Of a stretch of 64,000 nt of DNA, positions 34,173 through 45,148 are shown piece by piece (within the stretch, counting starts at the first letter, position 1; each line of letters starts with the position of its first letter). The position numbers and the translations under genes are program-made. The stretch covers positions 172,243 through 236,242 of the forward strand of contig NZ_PJCF01000007.1 in the NCBI RefSeq assembly GCF_002835935.1, read 5' to 3'. Under the pieces are notes generated by a model. That model made no database searches, was not told the DNA's origin, and saw only the letters and a list, made by a program, of their open reading frames with translations. This DNA is from Paraglaciecola sp. MB-3u-78 (GTDB lineage: Bacteria > Pseudomonadota > Gammaproteobacteria > Enterobacterales > Alteromonadaceae).

Positions 34173-35423
34173 ATGTTAAAGTCGATCTTACAAACTTGGG
34201 TTTGGTCAGGAATAAATAAAGGGTCTTCAGAAAATTTCAACCCGATCCGCATCACTAACATTATTGCTTTATTATGTATTTCTGTATCAGCCCTGCACGT
34301 ACCAATCGTCCTATATTTTGTGGCACAATCTGGCTATCAAGAATTACTACTGATCATCATATCTGTATCATTGTTGACCCTAGTACCTGTTTTTAATCGT
34401 CTTAAAGCTTATTTAATTAGCAAGCTATTTTTGGTCACCGTTTTTGCCACATACATATTAATATCTTGCCTAATACGACAAGAAAACTTAAACATTCAGT
34501 ACTTTTTTTTACTCGCAGTTGTCATCTGTCCCTTTTTATTTAAGGAAACGGAAAGTGGTTTAATGTTTTTAATTACCCTGTCATATTTTTTACTATTTGT
34601 TGGTTTCGAAGTTTGGTTTTACTATTCATCCGTCAATACTCTGAGCTTCCATCAACAGATAGTTAAAATCAGTTGCAGTATTTCATTTGCCCTATCCTGT
34701 TTACTTTGCAGCTATCATATTCGAAGAAACATTAATCGTAATTGGCAAAAGCTGTCCTCAGAGCGTGAACGTTCAGAAAGGTTGCTGTTAAATATTTTAC
34801 CCGCCAACATTGCCCAACGGCTAAAAAAATCATCCAATCTAATAGCTGACTACTTTGAACAAGTTAGTATTCTATTTGCCGACATTCAAGATTTTACTCC
34901 CTTGTGTAAAAACCTCTCGCCACGACAGCTTGTTAGCCTTTTAAATGAAGTGTTTTGTGCATTTGATAGCATTACCCAAAAATACGGATTAGAAAAAATT
35001 AAAACCAGTGGTGACGGCTACATGGTGGCTGGAGGGTTACCTATTATTAGTGCTTCCCATGCCGTTAAATGTTGTCACTGCGCCTTAGACATGCAGGATG
35101 CATTTAAAGATATTTGTAAAAAGCACCATTTAAACACGGGTCTACGCATAGGTATAGGTTGCGGCGAAGTGATTGCTGGAATCATTGGAAAAAGTAAATT
35201 CAGCTACGATCTTTGGGGTGAGGCTGTTAACTTAGCATCACGTATGGAAAGTCACGGTTTGAGTAATAAAATTCAAGTCACTGAATCAACTTACGAAATC
35301 ACCAAAAACTGCTTTCAGTTTGATAAACGAGGCTCAATTGAGGTAAAAGGTCTTGGGTGGATAAATACCTATTGGTTAGTCAGCAGAAAAAATAATTCGG
35401 AAACATATGTACTCTCTAAATAA
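34173..35423 (+). CDS. Membrane-bound class III adenylate/guanylate cyclase
   Basis: The 416-residue product has about six membrane segments in residues 25-190, a short linker with LLLNILPANIAQRLK, and a class III cyclase catalytic domain (about 225-400) with the metal-binding aspartates in VSILFADIQDFT and KTSGDGYMVAGG. The segment LRIGIGCGEVIAGIIG is also typical. It should make cAMP, or less likely cGMP, from NTP at the inner membrane. The 3' end overlaps roxA by 17 bp, which suggests coupling. Confidence 0.92.
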   Translation: MLKSILQTWVWSGINKGSSENFNPIRITNIIALLCISVSALHVPIVLYFVAQSGYQELLLIIISVSLLTLVPVFNRLKAYLISKLFLVTVFATYILISCLIRQENLNIQYFFLLAVVICPFLFKETESGLMFLITLSYFLLFVGFEVWFYYSSVNTLSFHQQIVKISCSISFALSCLLCSYHIRRNINRNWQKLSSERERSERLLLNILPANIAQRLKKSSNLIADYFEQVSILFADIQDFTPLCKNLSPRQLVSLLNEVFCAFDSITQKYGLEKIKTSGDGYMVAGGLPIISASHAVKCCHCALDMQDAFKDICKKHHLNTGLRIGIGCGEVIAGIIGKSKFSYDLWGEAVNLASRMESHGLSNKIQVTESTYEITKNCFQFDKRGSIEVKGLGWINTYWLVSRKNNSETYVLSK

Positions 35424-36564
35424 CTTTGATAAACAACAATTCATTAACCAATATTGGCAAAAAAAACCACTGGTGATCAAACAAGGTTTCGATAACTTTA
35501 TTGATCCCCTAGATGAACACGATTTAGCTGGCTTAAGCCAAGAGCCATCCGTTGACTCAAGAATAGTGAGCCAAACAGCTAACACATGGCAGGTAAGTCA
35601 CGGGCCTTTTGAAGATGTTAACGCACACTGTTTAGGTGCATGGAGCCTACTGGTTCAGTCAGTAGACCATTTTGTTCCCGAAGCAGACCAACTCATGCGT
35701 GCCTTCGACTTTATTCCCCATTGGCGAATGGACGACCTTATGGTGAGTTTTTCCAATAAAGATGCCGGTGTAGGCTCTCACCTCGACCAATACGATGTAT
35801 TTATCATTCAAGGCAAAGGTTCTAGACGCTGGCAAGTAGGCTTACCCGGGAATTTTAACAAAATCAATCCCCATAAAGATTTAGCACAAATTTCTGGCTT
35901 TGAACCCGTTATTGACCAAGTTTTACAGCCTGGGGATATCATCTATATCCCAGCCAATCATCCCCACAACGGAGTAGCATTGGAAGAATGCTTAAACTAC
36001 TCAGTAGGATTCCGCGCACCTTCCCAACAAGACATGCTGTCTTCACTTGCTGACTTTGCTATCGATAACAACTTATTTAACCAACGTTACACAGATAAAG
36101 AACTCGCTCCTCGTGAATTCAGCGGTGAAATAAAACAACAAGAAGTCACAAGATTTAAGCACATGCTGCAACAACTTCTAGAAACCGAGCAGTTTTCTAA
36201 TTGGGCTGCTCAGTTTTTAAGTCAAAGCGGTGAAAAACAAGAGTTTGACGAGCAGGACATACAAATTTTCAGTCATCAAGATATTGTTGGCAAACTGAAA
36301 GCAGGCGTGCCATTTGTTCGATGTCCAGCAATTAAAGCGGTTTTTCTTGAGCAACCACTCTCTAATATTGAAAAGATTGAAGATTTTATGTTTTATATTC
36401 AAGGTGAGGTATTTTCAGTTCCATTAAATGACAAAGAGTTAGTTTTAAACTTTCTTAATCGTCCCGTTTTTTACCTAGAAAATAATACCTTAGACCAAAG
36501 TAGTATATTTTTCACTCAGTTAGTCACTACAATGGTCAATTCAGGGTATTGGTACCCTGAATAA
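35407..36564 (+). CDS. roxA: Ribosomal protein uL16 arginine hydroxylase RoxA (YcfD)
   Basis: The 385-residue product is a JmjC/cupin 2-oxoglutarate oxygenase with the iron ligands HLD in GSHLDQYD and the distal histidine in NHPHNGVALE, and the winged-helix C-terminal part of YcfD. E. coli YcfD hydroxylates Arg81 of L16. In E. coli it also lies close to purB. Overlap with the cyclase gene by 17 bp. Confidence 0.94.
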   Translation: MYSLNNFDKQQFINQYWQKKPLVIKQGFDNFIDPLDEHDLAGLSQEPSVDSRIVSQTANTWQVSHGPFEDVNAHCLGAWSLLVQSVDHFVPEADQLMRAFDFIPHWRMDDLMVSFSNKDAGVGSHLDQYDVFIIQGKGSRRWQVGLPGNFNKINPHKDLAQISGFEPVIDQVLQPGDIIYIPANHPHNGVALEECLNYSVGFRAPSQQDMLSSLADFAIDNNLFNQRYTDKELAPREFSGEIKQQEVTRFKHMLQQLLETEQFSNWAAQFLSQSGEKQEFDEQDIQIFSHQDIVGKLKAGVPFVRCPAIKAVFLEQPLSNIEKIEDFMFYIQGEVFSVPLNDKELVLNFLNRPVFYLENNTLDQSSIFFTQLVTTMVNSGYWYPE

Positions 36565-36579
36565 ACGAGGAGCGAGCAT

Positions 36580-37038
36580 ATGGCGTTTTTTGCAAAAAGC
36601 GTCGATTGGGACAACGAACGTCACACTCTCAAAAAAATTCGAGAGAAAGTATTTGTATGCCAATGGCGTATTCCCACGGAGTCTGAGTTTGATCACCAAG
36701 ATAGCATTGCATTTCATGTGTTAGTGGTGGACGACCACAATCAAGATATAGCCACGGGCCGTATCACTCCCCAGGGAGAAATAGGTCGCATAGCGGTTGA
36801 GCCTGAGTTTAGAGGTCCAGAAGTATATCAAGCACTCTTTAATGCATTACTTAATATTGCTAGAGAGCATGGTATACCAGATGTCTTAATACAATGTGCG
36901 TTGGAAGGTGTTAACTATTACCAACAACAAGGATTCCGCCCAGTGGGCAAGGTATTTATGGATGCAGGTGTAGCGAGACAAAATTTGTCATGCAACCTCA
37001 ATCACTTTAACCTCGAAAGAGTAGAGCTTACCCATTAG
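36580..37038 (+). CDS. GNAT-family N-acetyltransferase
   Basis: The 152-residue product has the GNAT core GEIGRIAVEPEFRGPEVYQALF, with an unusual acetyl-CoA loop (RGPEVY rather than RGxGxG), and the GVNYYQQQGFRPVG segment. It is similar in type to ElaA/YjcF-like proteins, substrate unknown. It lies 15 bp after roxA and ends at a strong terminator, so is the last gene of the operon. Confidence 0.85.
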   Translation: MAFFAKSVDWDNERHTLKKIREKVFVCQWRIPTESEFDHQDSIAFHVLVVDDHNQDIATGRITPQGEIGRIAVEPEFRGPEVYQALFNALLNIAREHGIPDVLIQCALEGVNYYQQQGFRPVGKVFMDAGVARQNLSCNLNHFNLERVELTH

Positions 37039-37041
37039 AAA

Positions 37042-37076
37042 AAAATTAGGTGAAACTTGACGTTTCACCTAATTTT
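37042..37076. terminator. Bidirectional terminator
   Basis: AAAATTAGGTGAAAC and GTTTCACCTAATTTT pair perfectly around a 5-base loop between the GNAT gene and the convergent ydiJ gene. Confidence 0.92.
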
Positions 37077-37111
37077 CCCTTATGGATTTTCCATCAAAAT
37101 CTAGAACTGAC

Positions 37112-40100
37112 TTACAATGACTCGGCTAATACCTGTAAAGGGTGTTTAGGTTTAAAATTCTCGAATCTGGCCACCTGACTCCGACATGAATAACCAGTAG
37201 CGACTATTTGTTGTGGCTGATATTGACTGACAGCTTGTTGCCAGCTTAATTGATAAATGCCTGTAGATTCCTCTATATGGCTTGCTTCGTGACCAAAGGT
37301 CCCCGCCATACCACAACACCCGACAGATACCGCAGATAACGTTAAACCTGTTTGTTGGAAAATCAGTTGCCATTGTTTTTCACTGGTAGGCAAAGCCGTT
37401 TTTTCGCTGCAGTGGCCAAACAGTGCATAGTTTAGGGTTTTGCCTTGATTTTTACTTTGGCTGACGTTTGGCAGTTCAAGTTGCAACAACCACTCGTGTA
37501 CTAGCTGAACTTTAAATTCACCACGTTTCGCGCCTAGTGTCTTGGCATATTCATCCCGATAACAAAGCACCATAGAAGGATCGACTCCTATCATTGGCAA
37601 GGCCAAATCATCTAACTGATTCAAAAAATCTGCCGCAGTTTTAGCCGTTTTAGCAAACTCCTTCAAAAAGCCTTTTACATGTTGCGGTTTACCGTTTGGC
37701 ATAAAAGGTAATAACACAGGTTCGTAACCTAGTTTAGTTATTAAAGTCACCAAAGACTCCACTACTTGTGCATCATAAAAGCTAGTAAAGGGGTCTTGCA
37801 CAATACAGACTTTTTTTGCTAACTGAACTGGGCTTAACTGCTGCAATGCCACTAAATCAAATTGCATTGCGGGGTGACCATTTAGTCTTTGATCTAGGGT
37901 GGGCTGGGATAAAATAGGTGTATCGATATACCCTATCGTTTTACGAATAGCGGTATTCACCCAACCTTGGCGTAAGAAAAAGTTAATAAACCCAGGTGCT
38001 TTGGCCATCAAAGGCGCCATTTTTTCAATATTGCCAACCAAGTGGTCTTTGGCCGGGCGCATATAACGTTGGTAATACATACTTAAAAAGCGCGATCTAA
38101 ATCCGGGCACATCCACACTAACGGGGCATTGGCTAGAACAAGCTTTACAGGCTAAACACCCATCCATCACTGCTAGCACTTCGTGGGAAAAGTCATTCTC
38201 AACTTTTTTGTCAGTGCTGTTTCTGAAGCGTTCAAACCAACTAGGGGGATCTTCGTTGTGTTCCAATGCATTGACATCAATGTTTTGATTTGACAATAAC
38301 CTCAGCCATTCACGCACCATGCCTGCCCTACCTTTTGGGCTGTGACGTCTATCACCGGTAATTTTAAAAGAGGGGCACATAGGTGAGGTAGTATCGTAAT
38401 TAAAACATAAACCATTACCGTTACAGCTCATAACCGGCTCAAAGGAGGTTCTAACGTCGATAGGAATTTGCCGGTCAAATTCACCACGCTTTTGATCCGC
38501 CACTGTCACTAAAGAGTCTGGTGACTCTAATGGTGTACAGATTTTTCCAGGATTCATTTTATTGTGAGGGTCAAATACCGTTTTTATTTTTCTCAGCTCT
38601 GCAAATAACTCTTTACCAAAAAACTGTGGTCCATATTCACTGCGATAGCCTCTGCCATGTTCACCCCACAATAATCCGCCATATTTAGCCACTAATGCCA
38701 CCACTTGATCTGAAATTTCCGGCACCAAGCTTTCTTGTTCAGGGTCGCACATATCCAAAGCGGGACGCACATGTAGTACCCCTGCATCTACATGTCCAAA
38801 CATACCGTATTTCAAACCATGGCCGTCTAATAAAGCACGGAATTCCATAATAAAATCAGCTAAATTTTCAGGGGGTACAGCCGTATCCTCAACAAAAGCG
38901 ATAGGTTTTTTTGATCCTTTTGTTTTGCCCAATATACCGACTGATTTTTTTCGCATAGCGTAAATTTTTTGAATATCTAGACTGTCATAGGTAACTTGAT
39001 AACCAATAACCCCTAAATTCTCTGCTGTATCTAATTTAGCACTCAAGGTCGCAATTTTTTGTTCGATATCAGCTTGATCATTACTGTTGTACTCAACCAT
39101 ATTAAGGCCTAGTACCGTTTTCCCCTCAACCTCGGTAATCAAACTGTCGACTGAATGCCAAATAATATCCTGCTTGGCCAAGTTAAGCACGTTACTGTCA
39201 ACCGTTTCTACCGAGGTAGCATTAGCCGCAACCATACTGGGAGCATGTCTTAGGGCTGATTCAAAGGAGTTGTACTTAACATTGACTAAAGCTTTAAAAG
39301 TAGCAATGGGGGTAATGTTTATTTTCGCCTCAGCCACAAAAACAAGGGAGCCTTCAGAGCCAGTAATCACGCGGCTAATATCTAATGTTGTTAACTCTTC
39401 ATTTAATGGGTGTTCTAAATCATAACCCGTTAAAAACCGGTTTAAACGAGGAAACTTATCTAAAATTTGTTGGCGTTTACCCAAACAGGTATCAAGTAAC
39501 TGCTGGGTTATTTTTGCTATAGGCGTATATTTCTGGCTAAGTTTTTTAGCATCATCTAGCGTCATCGGAGCCGTATTTAAAACCGTGCCATCAGCCATCA
39601 CTGATGTGAGAGCCAATATATGATCACTGGTTTTACCATACACCAAGGAGCCCTGCCCTGATGCGTCGTTACTGATCATGCCACCAACAGTTGCCCTATT
39701 ACTGGTGGACAAGTCAGGTGCAAAAAAGAATCCCAATGGTTTTAATACATCGTTTAACTGATCTTTGACCACACCAGCCTGAACTCTCGCCCAACTTTGC
39801 TCAACATTCACTTCCAAAACTTGATTCATGTGGCGGGAAACATCCACAATAATGCCGCTGGTAAGTGATTGTCCATTAGTGCCCGTGCCACCACCTCTTG
39901 CAGAAAACTTCACGTCTACATAAGGATTAGCGGTTTTACCAATTAACGATAAATCTTCAATACTCTTAGGAAAAACAACAGCTTGAGGTAACTTCTGATA
40001 AATAGAATTATCGGTAGACACAGCTAAGCGACTGCCATAACTGTATTCAATATCACCAGAAAAAGTGGATTTGGACAAGTCTGTCAAAAAGTCCTGATAG

Positions 40101-40150
40101 TTACTTTCAATAAGAGCTTGAGGGTCTAACGCTGGCAACATAGGGAGCAT
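37112..40150 (-). CDS. ydiJ: YdiJ-type FAD/Fe-S oxidoreductase (D-2-hydroxyglutarate dehydrogenase family)
   Basis: The 1012-residue product fuses a PCMH-type FAD-binding domain (about residues 40-270; GGGTGTNGQSL), a cap/C-terminal FAD oxidase domain with GHVDAGVLHVRP and EHGRGYRSEYG, then a 4Fe-4S ferredoxin part with CLACKACSSQCPVSVD, and a C-terminal CCG-like segment GCCGMAGTFGHEA. The layout matches E. coli YdiJ, reported as a D-2-hydroxyglutarate dehydrogenase. It is monocistronic. Confidence 0.93.
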   Translation of the reverse strand: MLPMLPALDPQALIESNYQDFLTDLSKSTFSGDIEYSYGSRLAVSTDNSIYQKLPQAVVFPKSIEDLSLIGKTANPYVDVKFSARGGGTGTNGQSLTSGIIVDVSRHMNQVLEVNVEQSWARVQAGVVKDQLNDVLKPLGFFFAPDLSTSNRATVGGMISNDASGQGSLVYGKTSDHILALTSVMADGTVLNTAPMTLDDAKKLSQKYTPIAKITQQLLDTCLGKRQQILDKFPRLNRFLTGYDLEHPLNEELTTLDISRVITGSEGSLVFVAEAKINITPIATFKALVNVKYNSFESALRHAPSMVAANATSVETVDSNVLNLAKQDIIWHSVDSLITEVEGKTVLGLNMVEYNSNDQADIEQKIATLSAKLDTAENLGVIGYQVTYDSLDIQKIYAMRKKSVGILGKTKGSKKPIAFVEDTAVPPENLADFIMEFRALLDGHGLKYGMFGHVDAGVLHVRPALDMCDPEQESLVPEISDQVVALVAKYGGLLWGEHGRGYRSEYGPQFFGKELFAELRKIKTVFDPHNKMNPGKICTPLESPDSLVTVADQKRGEFDRQIPIDVRTSFEPVMSCNGNGLCFNYDTTSPMCPSFKITGDRRHSPKGRAGMVREWLRLLSNQNIDVNALEHNEDPPSWFERFRNSTDKKVENDFSHEVLAVMDGCLACKACSSQCPVSVDVPGFRSRFLSMYYQRYMRPAKDHLVGNIEKMAPLMAKAPGFINFFLRQGWVNTAIRKTIGYIDTPILSQPTLDQRLNGHPAMQFDLVALQQLSPVQLAKKVCIVQDPFTSFYDAQVVESLVTLITKLGYEPVLLPFMPNGKPQHVKGFLKEFAKTAKTAADFLNQLDDLALPMIGVDPSMVLCYRDEYAKTLGAKRGEFKVQLVHEWLLQLELPNVSQSKNQGKTLNYALFGHCSEKTALPTSEKQWQLIFQQTGLTLSAVSVGCCGMAGTFGHEASHIEESTGIYQLSWQQAVSQYQPQQIVATGYSCRSQVARFENFKPKHPLQVLAESL

Positions 40151-40343
40151 TCAGTAATTAATATATAAATAGAACGATGATTATACCTAAAATGATCATC
40201 CCTGCTCTATATCACTTTGACATTAGCCCTATTGATTTTTCATATGATACAAATAGTTTGTAACATATGAAAACTTTCAGTTATAAATGAGCTGATATAC
40301 TCATTTCATTAGTGAGCCACTTTCAAAACATTAGGTGACAAAC

Positions 40344-40565
40344 ATGAAGAAAAAATTACGTCTCGCATTGGGTGGCTTACTGGCCTTATTTGGCGTAGTG
40401 TTTTTTATTCTACCTGGTTCAATATTTGTTTTATTATTAGGGCTTTTAATGCTCAGTTATGATGTGCCTAAAGCAAGAGATTGGTTGCGCACTTGTCAAA
40501 ACATCATGTCAAAGTCGGCTCGAAAATTAGATAAAATCATTTTAGATAGAAAACTGAGACGTTAA
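40344..40565 (+). CDS. Small membrane protein, PGPGW-like
   Basis: The 73-residue product has two closely spaced hydrophobic segments around a Pro-Gly turn (FFILPGSIFVLLLGLLML) and a basic C-terminal tail. The pattern resembles the putative transmembrane PGPGW family but the exact PGPGW string is not present. ATG 40344 has AGGTGA upstream; an in-frame GTG at 40335 is less likely. Function unknown. Confidence 0.75.
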   Translation: MKKKLRLALGGLLALFGVVFFILPGSIFVLLLGLLMLSYDVPKARDWLRTCQNIMSKSARKLDKIILDRKLRR

Positions 40566-40618
40566 AACTATCGCACTTTTTATTTAAATCTAAACATTTC
40601 ATTTTATTCTAAGCATTA

Positions 40619-40654
40619 AAAAAGCCGCTTTCGTTAACACGTTAGGGGCTTTTT
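40619..40654. terminator. Terminator hairpin between the small membrane gene and ppsA
   Basis: AAAAAGCC and GGCTTTTT form the base of an imperfect hairpin with a 20-base interior. It lies 54 bp after the plus-strand gene and just past the ppsA stop on the other strand. Confidence 0.65.
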
Positions 40655-40671
40655 AGATCTCGTACTCTACT

Positions 40672-43047
40672 TTACTTTGGGTGTTTCTCACCAAGATATA
40701 ACCAGGTTTCGACGACTGTATCGGGGTTCAGTGACACACTATCTATACCTTGCTCGACCAACCACTGCGCCAAATCTTCATGATCAGATGGGCCTTGACC
40801 ACAAATGCCGACGTATTTACCGCGCTTCTTAGCGGCTTGAATGGCCATCGACAACAATGCCTTAACCGCTGGATTACGCTCATCAAATAAATGAGCGATC
40901 AACCCAGAATCTCGGTCTAAGCCAAGCGTTAGCTGGGTCAAATCGTTAGAACCAATTGAGAAACCATCAAACATATCCAGGAATTGGTCTGCCAAAAGTG
41001 CATTCGAAGGGAGTTCACACATCATAATAACGCGCAGGCCATTTTCGCCTTGTACTAATCCTTCTTCAGCAAGCAACTCCAATACCTTTGCACCTTCTTC
41101 TAGGGTGCGGACAAAGGGGATCATGACCTCAACATTGGTTAAGTCCATTTTATTACGCACCCGTTTTATCGCCTCACATTCCAACGCAAAACATTCACGA
41201 AAGTCAGCTGAAATATAACGACTGGCACCACGGAAACCCAGCATCGGGTTTTCTTCATCGGGTTCGTATTGATAACCGCCAACCAGATTAAAGTATTCAT
41301 TGGACTTAAAGTCAGACATACGCACTATGACTTTTTCAGGAGAAAACGCCGAGGCTATGGTTGAGATACCTTCAACTAATTTTTCGATGTAGAACTCTAC
41401 TGGCGAAGCATAGCCCGCTATCATGTCGTTAATCTCTACTTTCAATTCATCGGGTTGATTATCAAAATCAATTAACGCTTTGGGATGTACACCAATCATG
41501 CGATTAATAATAAATTCAAGTCGCGCCAAACCAACGCCAGCGTGCGGTAAACGCGCAAAATCAAAGGCTCTGTCAGGGTTACCTACATTCATCATCACTT
41601 TGAGCGGAATATCTGGCATAGAGTCTATCCGTGATGTCACCACATCAAAGTCCAATACATCACCGTAGATAAACCCCGTGTCGCCTTCTGCACAAGAAAC
41701 AGTGATCTTGTCACCATTTTCAATTGAAGCGGTAGCATTGCCACACCCTACAACGGCAGGAATACCTAACTCTCTGGCAATGATAGCCGCATGACAAGTT
41801 CGGCCACCGCGGTTTGTCACAATAGCCGACGCTTTTTTCATGATCGGTTCCCAGTCGGGGTCAGTCATATCAGTCACTAACACATCTCCCGGTTGGATCT
41901 TGTCCATTTCTTCCACACCTTTGAGGACTTTTGCTACGCCAGCGCCAATCTTGTGGCCAATGGCTCGCCCTTCACACACTACTTTGGCCTTGCCTTTAAG
42001 CATAAAGCGTTCAATCACTTGCATATCTTCACGGCTGCGTACCGTCTCGGGACGAGCTTGTACTATGTAAAGTTTGCCGTCTATGCCATCTTTGGCCCAT
42101 TCAATATCCATTGGGCGTTGGTAATGTTTCTCAATAATAACGGCCTGCTTGGCCAGCTCCATTATTTCATCATCATTGAGTGAAAATTGACGACTGTCTG
42201 GGGAATCAATATCAACAATCTCCACTTGTTTACCGTGCTCAAGTGCCTCTGAATAAATCATTTTGGTGAGTTTGCTGCCAAGATTTCTGCGCACTACGGC
42301 AGGGAAACCTTTTGCCAAAGTAGGCTTGTGTACATAAAATTCGTCTGGGTTTACGGCGCCTTGCACTACCATTTCACCTAGGCCATAAGATGACGTAATA
42401 AAAACAACGTCTTCAAAACCAGACTCAGTATCAATGGAAAACATTACGCCTGAGGCTGAGCAGTCGCTGCGCACCATTCGTTGAATACCGGCAGATAAAG
42501 CTACCCCTTTATGGTCGTAACCCTGATGTACTCGATAAGAAATGGCTCTGTCGTTAAACAGTGAAGCGAATACATGTTTGATTGCGACCATGACTGAGTC
42601 GTAACCTTTAACGTTTAAAAAAGTTTCTTGTTGACCCGCAAAAGAAGCATCTGGCATGTCCTCTGCTGTGGCTGAAGAGCGAACTGCAAACGATGCCTCA
42701 TCACCTGCCTCACCTTGCAAGGTTTTAAATGCAGTACGTATGGCGCTTTCTAGCTCTGGTAAAAAAGGCGTGTCGATAATCCAATTACGAATAGTTTCGC
42801 CTGCTTTTCCTAGTGCAGCAATATCTTCAACATCTAATTCGTCTAGCAAACTATGAATACGGGCTTCTAAGCCACTTTGTTCTAGAAATAAATTAAATGC
42901 ATGAGCTGTGGTCGCAAATCCTCCAGGCACTTGCACCCCTGCATTTGCTAAATTTGAAATCATCTCGCCCAAGGACGCGTTTTTGCCGCCAACGACTGCA
43001 ACATCTCCCATACCTAGTTGTTGGTACCACAAAACATGTTCTTGCAT
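40672..43047 (-). CDS. ppsA: Phosphoenolpyruvate synthase
   Basis: The 791-residue product has the N-terminal PEP/pyruvate-binding ATP-grasp domain ([12 protein letters not shown]), the phosphohistidine domain [21 protein letters not shown] with the catalytic histidine, and the C-terminal PEP-utilisers barrel ending in ICGQGPSDH. It makes PEP from pyruvate and ATP for gluconeogenesis. ATG 43047 has GGAG at proper spacing; an in-frame TTG 15 bases upstream is less likely. It is divergent from its regulator. Confidence 0.97.
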   Translation of the reverse strand: MQEHVLWYQQLGMGDVAVVGGKNASLGEMISNLANAGVQVPGGFATTAHAFNLFLEQSGLEARIHSLLDELDVEDIAALGKAGETIRNWIIDTPFLPELESAIRTAFKTLQGEAGDEASFAVRSSATAEDMPDASFAGQQETFLNVKGYDSVMVAIKHVFASLFNDRAISYRVHQGYDHKGVALSAGIQRMVRSDCSASGVMFSIDTESGFEDVVFITSSYGLGEMVVQGAVNPDEFYVHKPTLAKGFPAVVRRNLGSKLTKMIYSEALEHGKQVEIVDIDSPDSRQFSLNDDEIMELAKQAVIIEKHYQRPMDIEWAKDGIDGKLYIVQARPETVRSREDMQVIERFMLKGKAKVVCEGRAIGHKIGAGVAKVLKGVEEMDKIQPGDVLVTDMTDPDWEPIMKKASAIVTNRGGRTCHAAIIARELGIPAVVGCGNATASIENGDKITVSCAEGDTGFIYGDVLDFDVVTSRIDSMPDIPLKVMMNVGNPDRAFDFARLPHAGVGLARLEFIINRMIGVHPKALIDFDNQPDELKVEINDMIAGYASPVEFYIEKLVEGISTIASAFSPEKVIVRMSDFKSNEYFNLVGGYQYEPDEENPMLGFRGASRYISADFRECFALECEAIKRVRNKMDLTNVEVMIPFVRTLEEGAKVLELLAEEGLVQGENGLRVIMMCELPSNALLADQFLDMFDGFSIGSNDLTQLTLGLDRDSGLIAHLFDERNPAVKALLSMAIQAAKKRGKYVGICGQGPSDHEDLAQWLVEQGIDSVSLNPDTVVETWLYLGEKHPK

Positions 43048-43256
43048 TCTTACTTTCTCCAAAATGTTGGTTTGGTTACTTTAGTATCATGTTACTTTAG
43101 GATAATCACCTTAAATAGACTGTTAAAAAACAGAATAAAAAACGACATCCTTATAACTACTTAATAATTATTAAGGGGATTTTAGAATGTTGTTATCATG
43201 AAAGTAAAATTTAATTATTTTTCGTAATTAAATTACAACAATGTTAAGGAAATGTT

Positions 43257-44069
43257 TTGAGATCAGCCTATTATATTTCAGATGGAACGGCCATTACTGC
43301 AGAGGTGTTTGGACACGCATTGCTCTCCCTGTTTACGATTGAGTTCAAACACATCACTGTTCCCTTCGTCGAAACCGCAGATCAAGCAAAAGACGTAGTT
43401 CGAAAAATATCTGAAAGTTTTCAAGATGACGGTCAGAGACCTTTAGTGTTTTACACCATAGTTAATATCGAAGTGCGCAAAATCGTTTCAAAATCAGTGG
43501 GGATTAATTACAACTTTCTGGACCAGTTTGTGGCGCCATTGGAAAAAGTGTTAGGTGTGCCATCTAAGCCAGAAAAACATCGCACTCATAGTATTCATGA
43601 AAAAACCTATGATATTCGAATTGAAGCCGTAAACTATGCCTTAGCCAATGATGATGGGTCAAACTTAAAAGACTATCACGAGGCTGATATCATTTTAGTG
43701 GGTGTATCTCGGTCGGGTAAAACCCCTACTAGCCTTTATCTAGCGCTGCAATATGGTATTAAAGCAGCAAACTACCCTTTTACCGAAGATGATATGGGTG
43801 ACATTTTACGTTTACCTGCGCCTTTACGTGGCTTTAAGGACAAATTATTTGGACTGACCATCCAAGCAGACCGATTACACCAAATTCGCTCAGAGCGACG
43901 GGCCAATAGTAAATATGCATCGTTACAGCAATGTCGCATGGAATTACGTGAAGTAGAAAATTTATACCGCAAAGAGAAAATTCCGTTTCTGAACAGCACT
44001 CGATTTTCAATTGAAGAGATTTCAGCCAAAATATTAGCTCAAACTGGTTTACAACGTAAGAAATATTAA
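43257..44069 (+). CDS. ppsR: PEP synthase regulatory protein (kinase/pyrophosphorylase, DUF299)
   Basis: The 270-residue product has the P-loop GVSRSGKTPTSLYLA and the N-terminal SDGTAITAE segment of the family. It phosphorylates and dephosphorylates PpsA on threonine next to the catalytic histidine. It starts with TTG 43257 preceded by AAGGAAA. Divergence from ppsA, 209 bp apart, is the conserved arrangement. Confidence 0.95.
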   Translation: MRSAYYISDGTAITAEVFGHALLSLFTIEFKHITVPFVETADQAKDVVRKISESFQDDGQRPLVFYTIVNIEVRKIVSKSVGINYNFLDQFVAPLEKVLGVPSKPEKHRTHSIHEKTYDIRIEAVNYALANDDGSNLKDYHEADIILVGVSRSGKTPTSLYLALQYGIKAANYPFTEDDMGDILRLPAPLRGFKDKLFGLTIQADRLHQIRSERRANSKYASLQQCRMELREVENLYRKEKIPFLNSTRFSIEEISAKILAQTGLQRKKY

Positions 44070-44093
44070 ACCTAAGTTCTAAGGAAAAGTTTT

Positions 44094-44777
44094 ATGTTCA
44101 ACCATTTTGAACCATCATTAATAACGTTTTTAAAAAATCTACAGGCCAATAATGACCGGGAATGGTTCAATGACCATAAACAACAATATGAAGACCACGT
44201 TCGCACGCCTGCCTTGGCTTTTATAGAACAAATGGAACAGTGGATCCCACTTATCTCGCCCCACTATGAAGCTAGCGCTAAAAAAGTCGGTGGTTCGCTG
44301 ATGCGTATCTATCGAGACGTTAGATTCTCAAAAAACAAATCACCTTACAAAACTAATGTGGGCATTCAGTTTCGTCATGAGGTGGGCAAAGATGTTCACG
44401 CTCCAGGTTTCTATTTACATATTGCGGCGGACGAGATTTTTTTAGGGGTAGGCACTTGGCAACCGGATAGAGATTCATTGGCTGCTATTAGAGATCATAT
44501 TGTGACCAAGCCTGGTCCTTATTTAGATGCGATAGAGCATGAACCCTTTACCGAATTTTACCAACTTGGAGGCACTAAGCTAATCAGGCCCCCAAAAGGT
44601 TATGACAAAGACCATCCATTAATCGAAGAAATAAAGCGCAAAGATTTTATTGCTCTATGCCCGTTACAAGAAAGTGATTTGTATCAACCAGACTTTTGTA
44701 AAATGGTGGCCAGTCGTTTTGGACGTGCCCAGCCATTTCAAAAGTTTATTTGCGAGGCCTTAGGACTAAGATTCTGA
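44094..44777 (+). CDS. DUF2461 family protein
   Basis: The 227-residue product has the DUF2461 pattern: FLKNLQANNDREWFNDHKQQYE at the N-terminus, GGSLMRIYRDVRFSKNKSPYKTNVG and PGFYLHI in the middle. No function is established for the family. It follows ppsR by 24 bp, so is likely co-transcribed; its 3' end overlaps the convergent rnfH gene by 12 bp. Confidence 0.9.
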   Translation: MFNHFEPSLITFLKNLQANNDREWFNDHKQQYEDHVRTPALAFIEQMEQWIPLISPHYEASAKKVGGSLMRIYRDVRFSKNKSPYKTNVGIQFRHEVGKDVHAPGFYLHIAADEIFLGVGTWQPDRDSLAAIRDHIVTKPGPYLDAIEHEPFTEFYQLGGTKLIRPPKGYDKDHPLIEEIKRKDFIALCPLQESDLYQPDFCKMVASRFGRAQPFQKFICEALGLRF

Positions 44778-45125
44778 TGTATTCGTTGGAGTTTTGGCTT
44801 TTGCTCTACCACCAGTAGTTTTATTCGCACGACCTTCTTCTATGGCCTTTTCTGCTCTGCGTCGTCTTGCTTCTTTAGGGTCGGCAATTAGTGGGCGATA
44901 GATTTCAATTCTGTCGCCCTTTTTGGGTAGGTCGGTCAATTTACAAGTGCGGTTCCAAATGCCAACTTTTAAAATCTCAAGGTTAATCTCTGGAAAACGT
45001 TTTACGATGCCCGAAGCCAAAATAGCTTGTTCAACTGTTGTACCTTGTTCAACCACCACTTCAAGCAACGCTTGTTTTTCGGGGGTACCATACACCACCT
45101 CAAGGGATATTTGTTGGTCTGTCAT
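44766..45125 (-). CDS. rnfH: RnfH/RatB family ubiquitin-like protein
   Basis: The 119-residue product has the UPF0125 core (VVYGTPEKQALLEV, VKRFPEI, VGIWNR, GDRIEIYRPLIADPKEARRRRAEK) followed by a lysine/threonine-rich tail. It lies directly after ratA on the minus strand; the pair beside smpB is conserved in gammaproteobacteria. Function uncertain. Confidence 0.92.
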   Translation of the reverse strand: MTDQQISLEVVYGTPEKQALLEVVVEQGTTVEQAILASGIVKRFPEINLEILKVGIWNRTCKLTDLPKKGDRIEIYRPLIADPKEARRRRAEKAIEEGRANKTTGGRAKAKTPTNTSES

Positions 45126-45148
45126 ATGCTCTAAGTAACCTCTAGCCT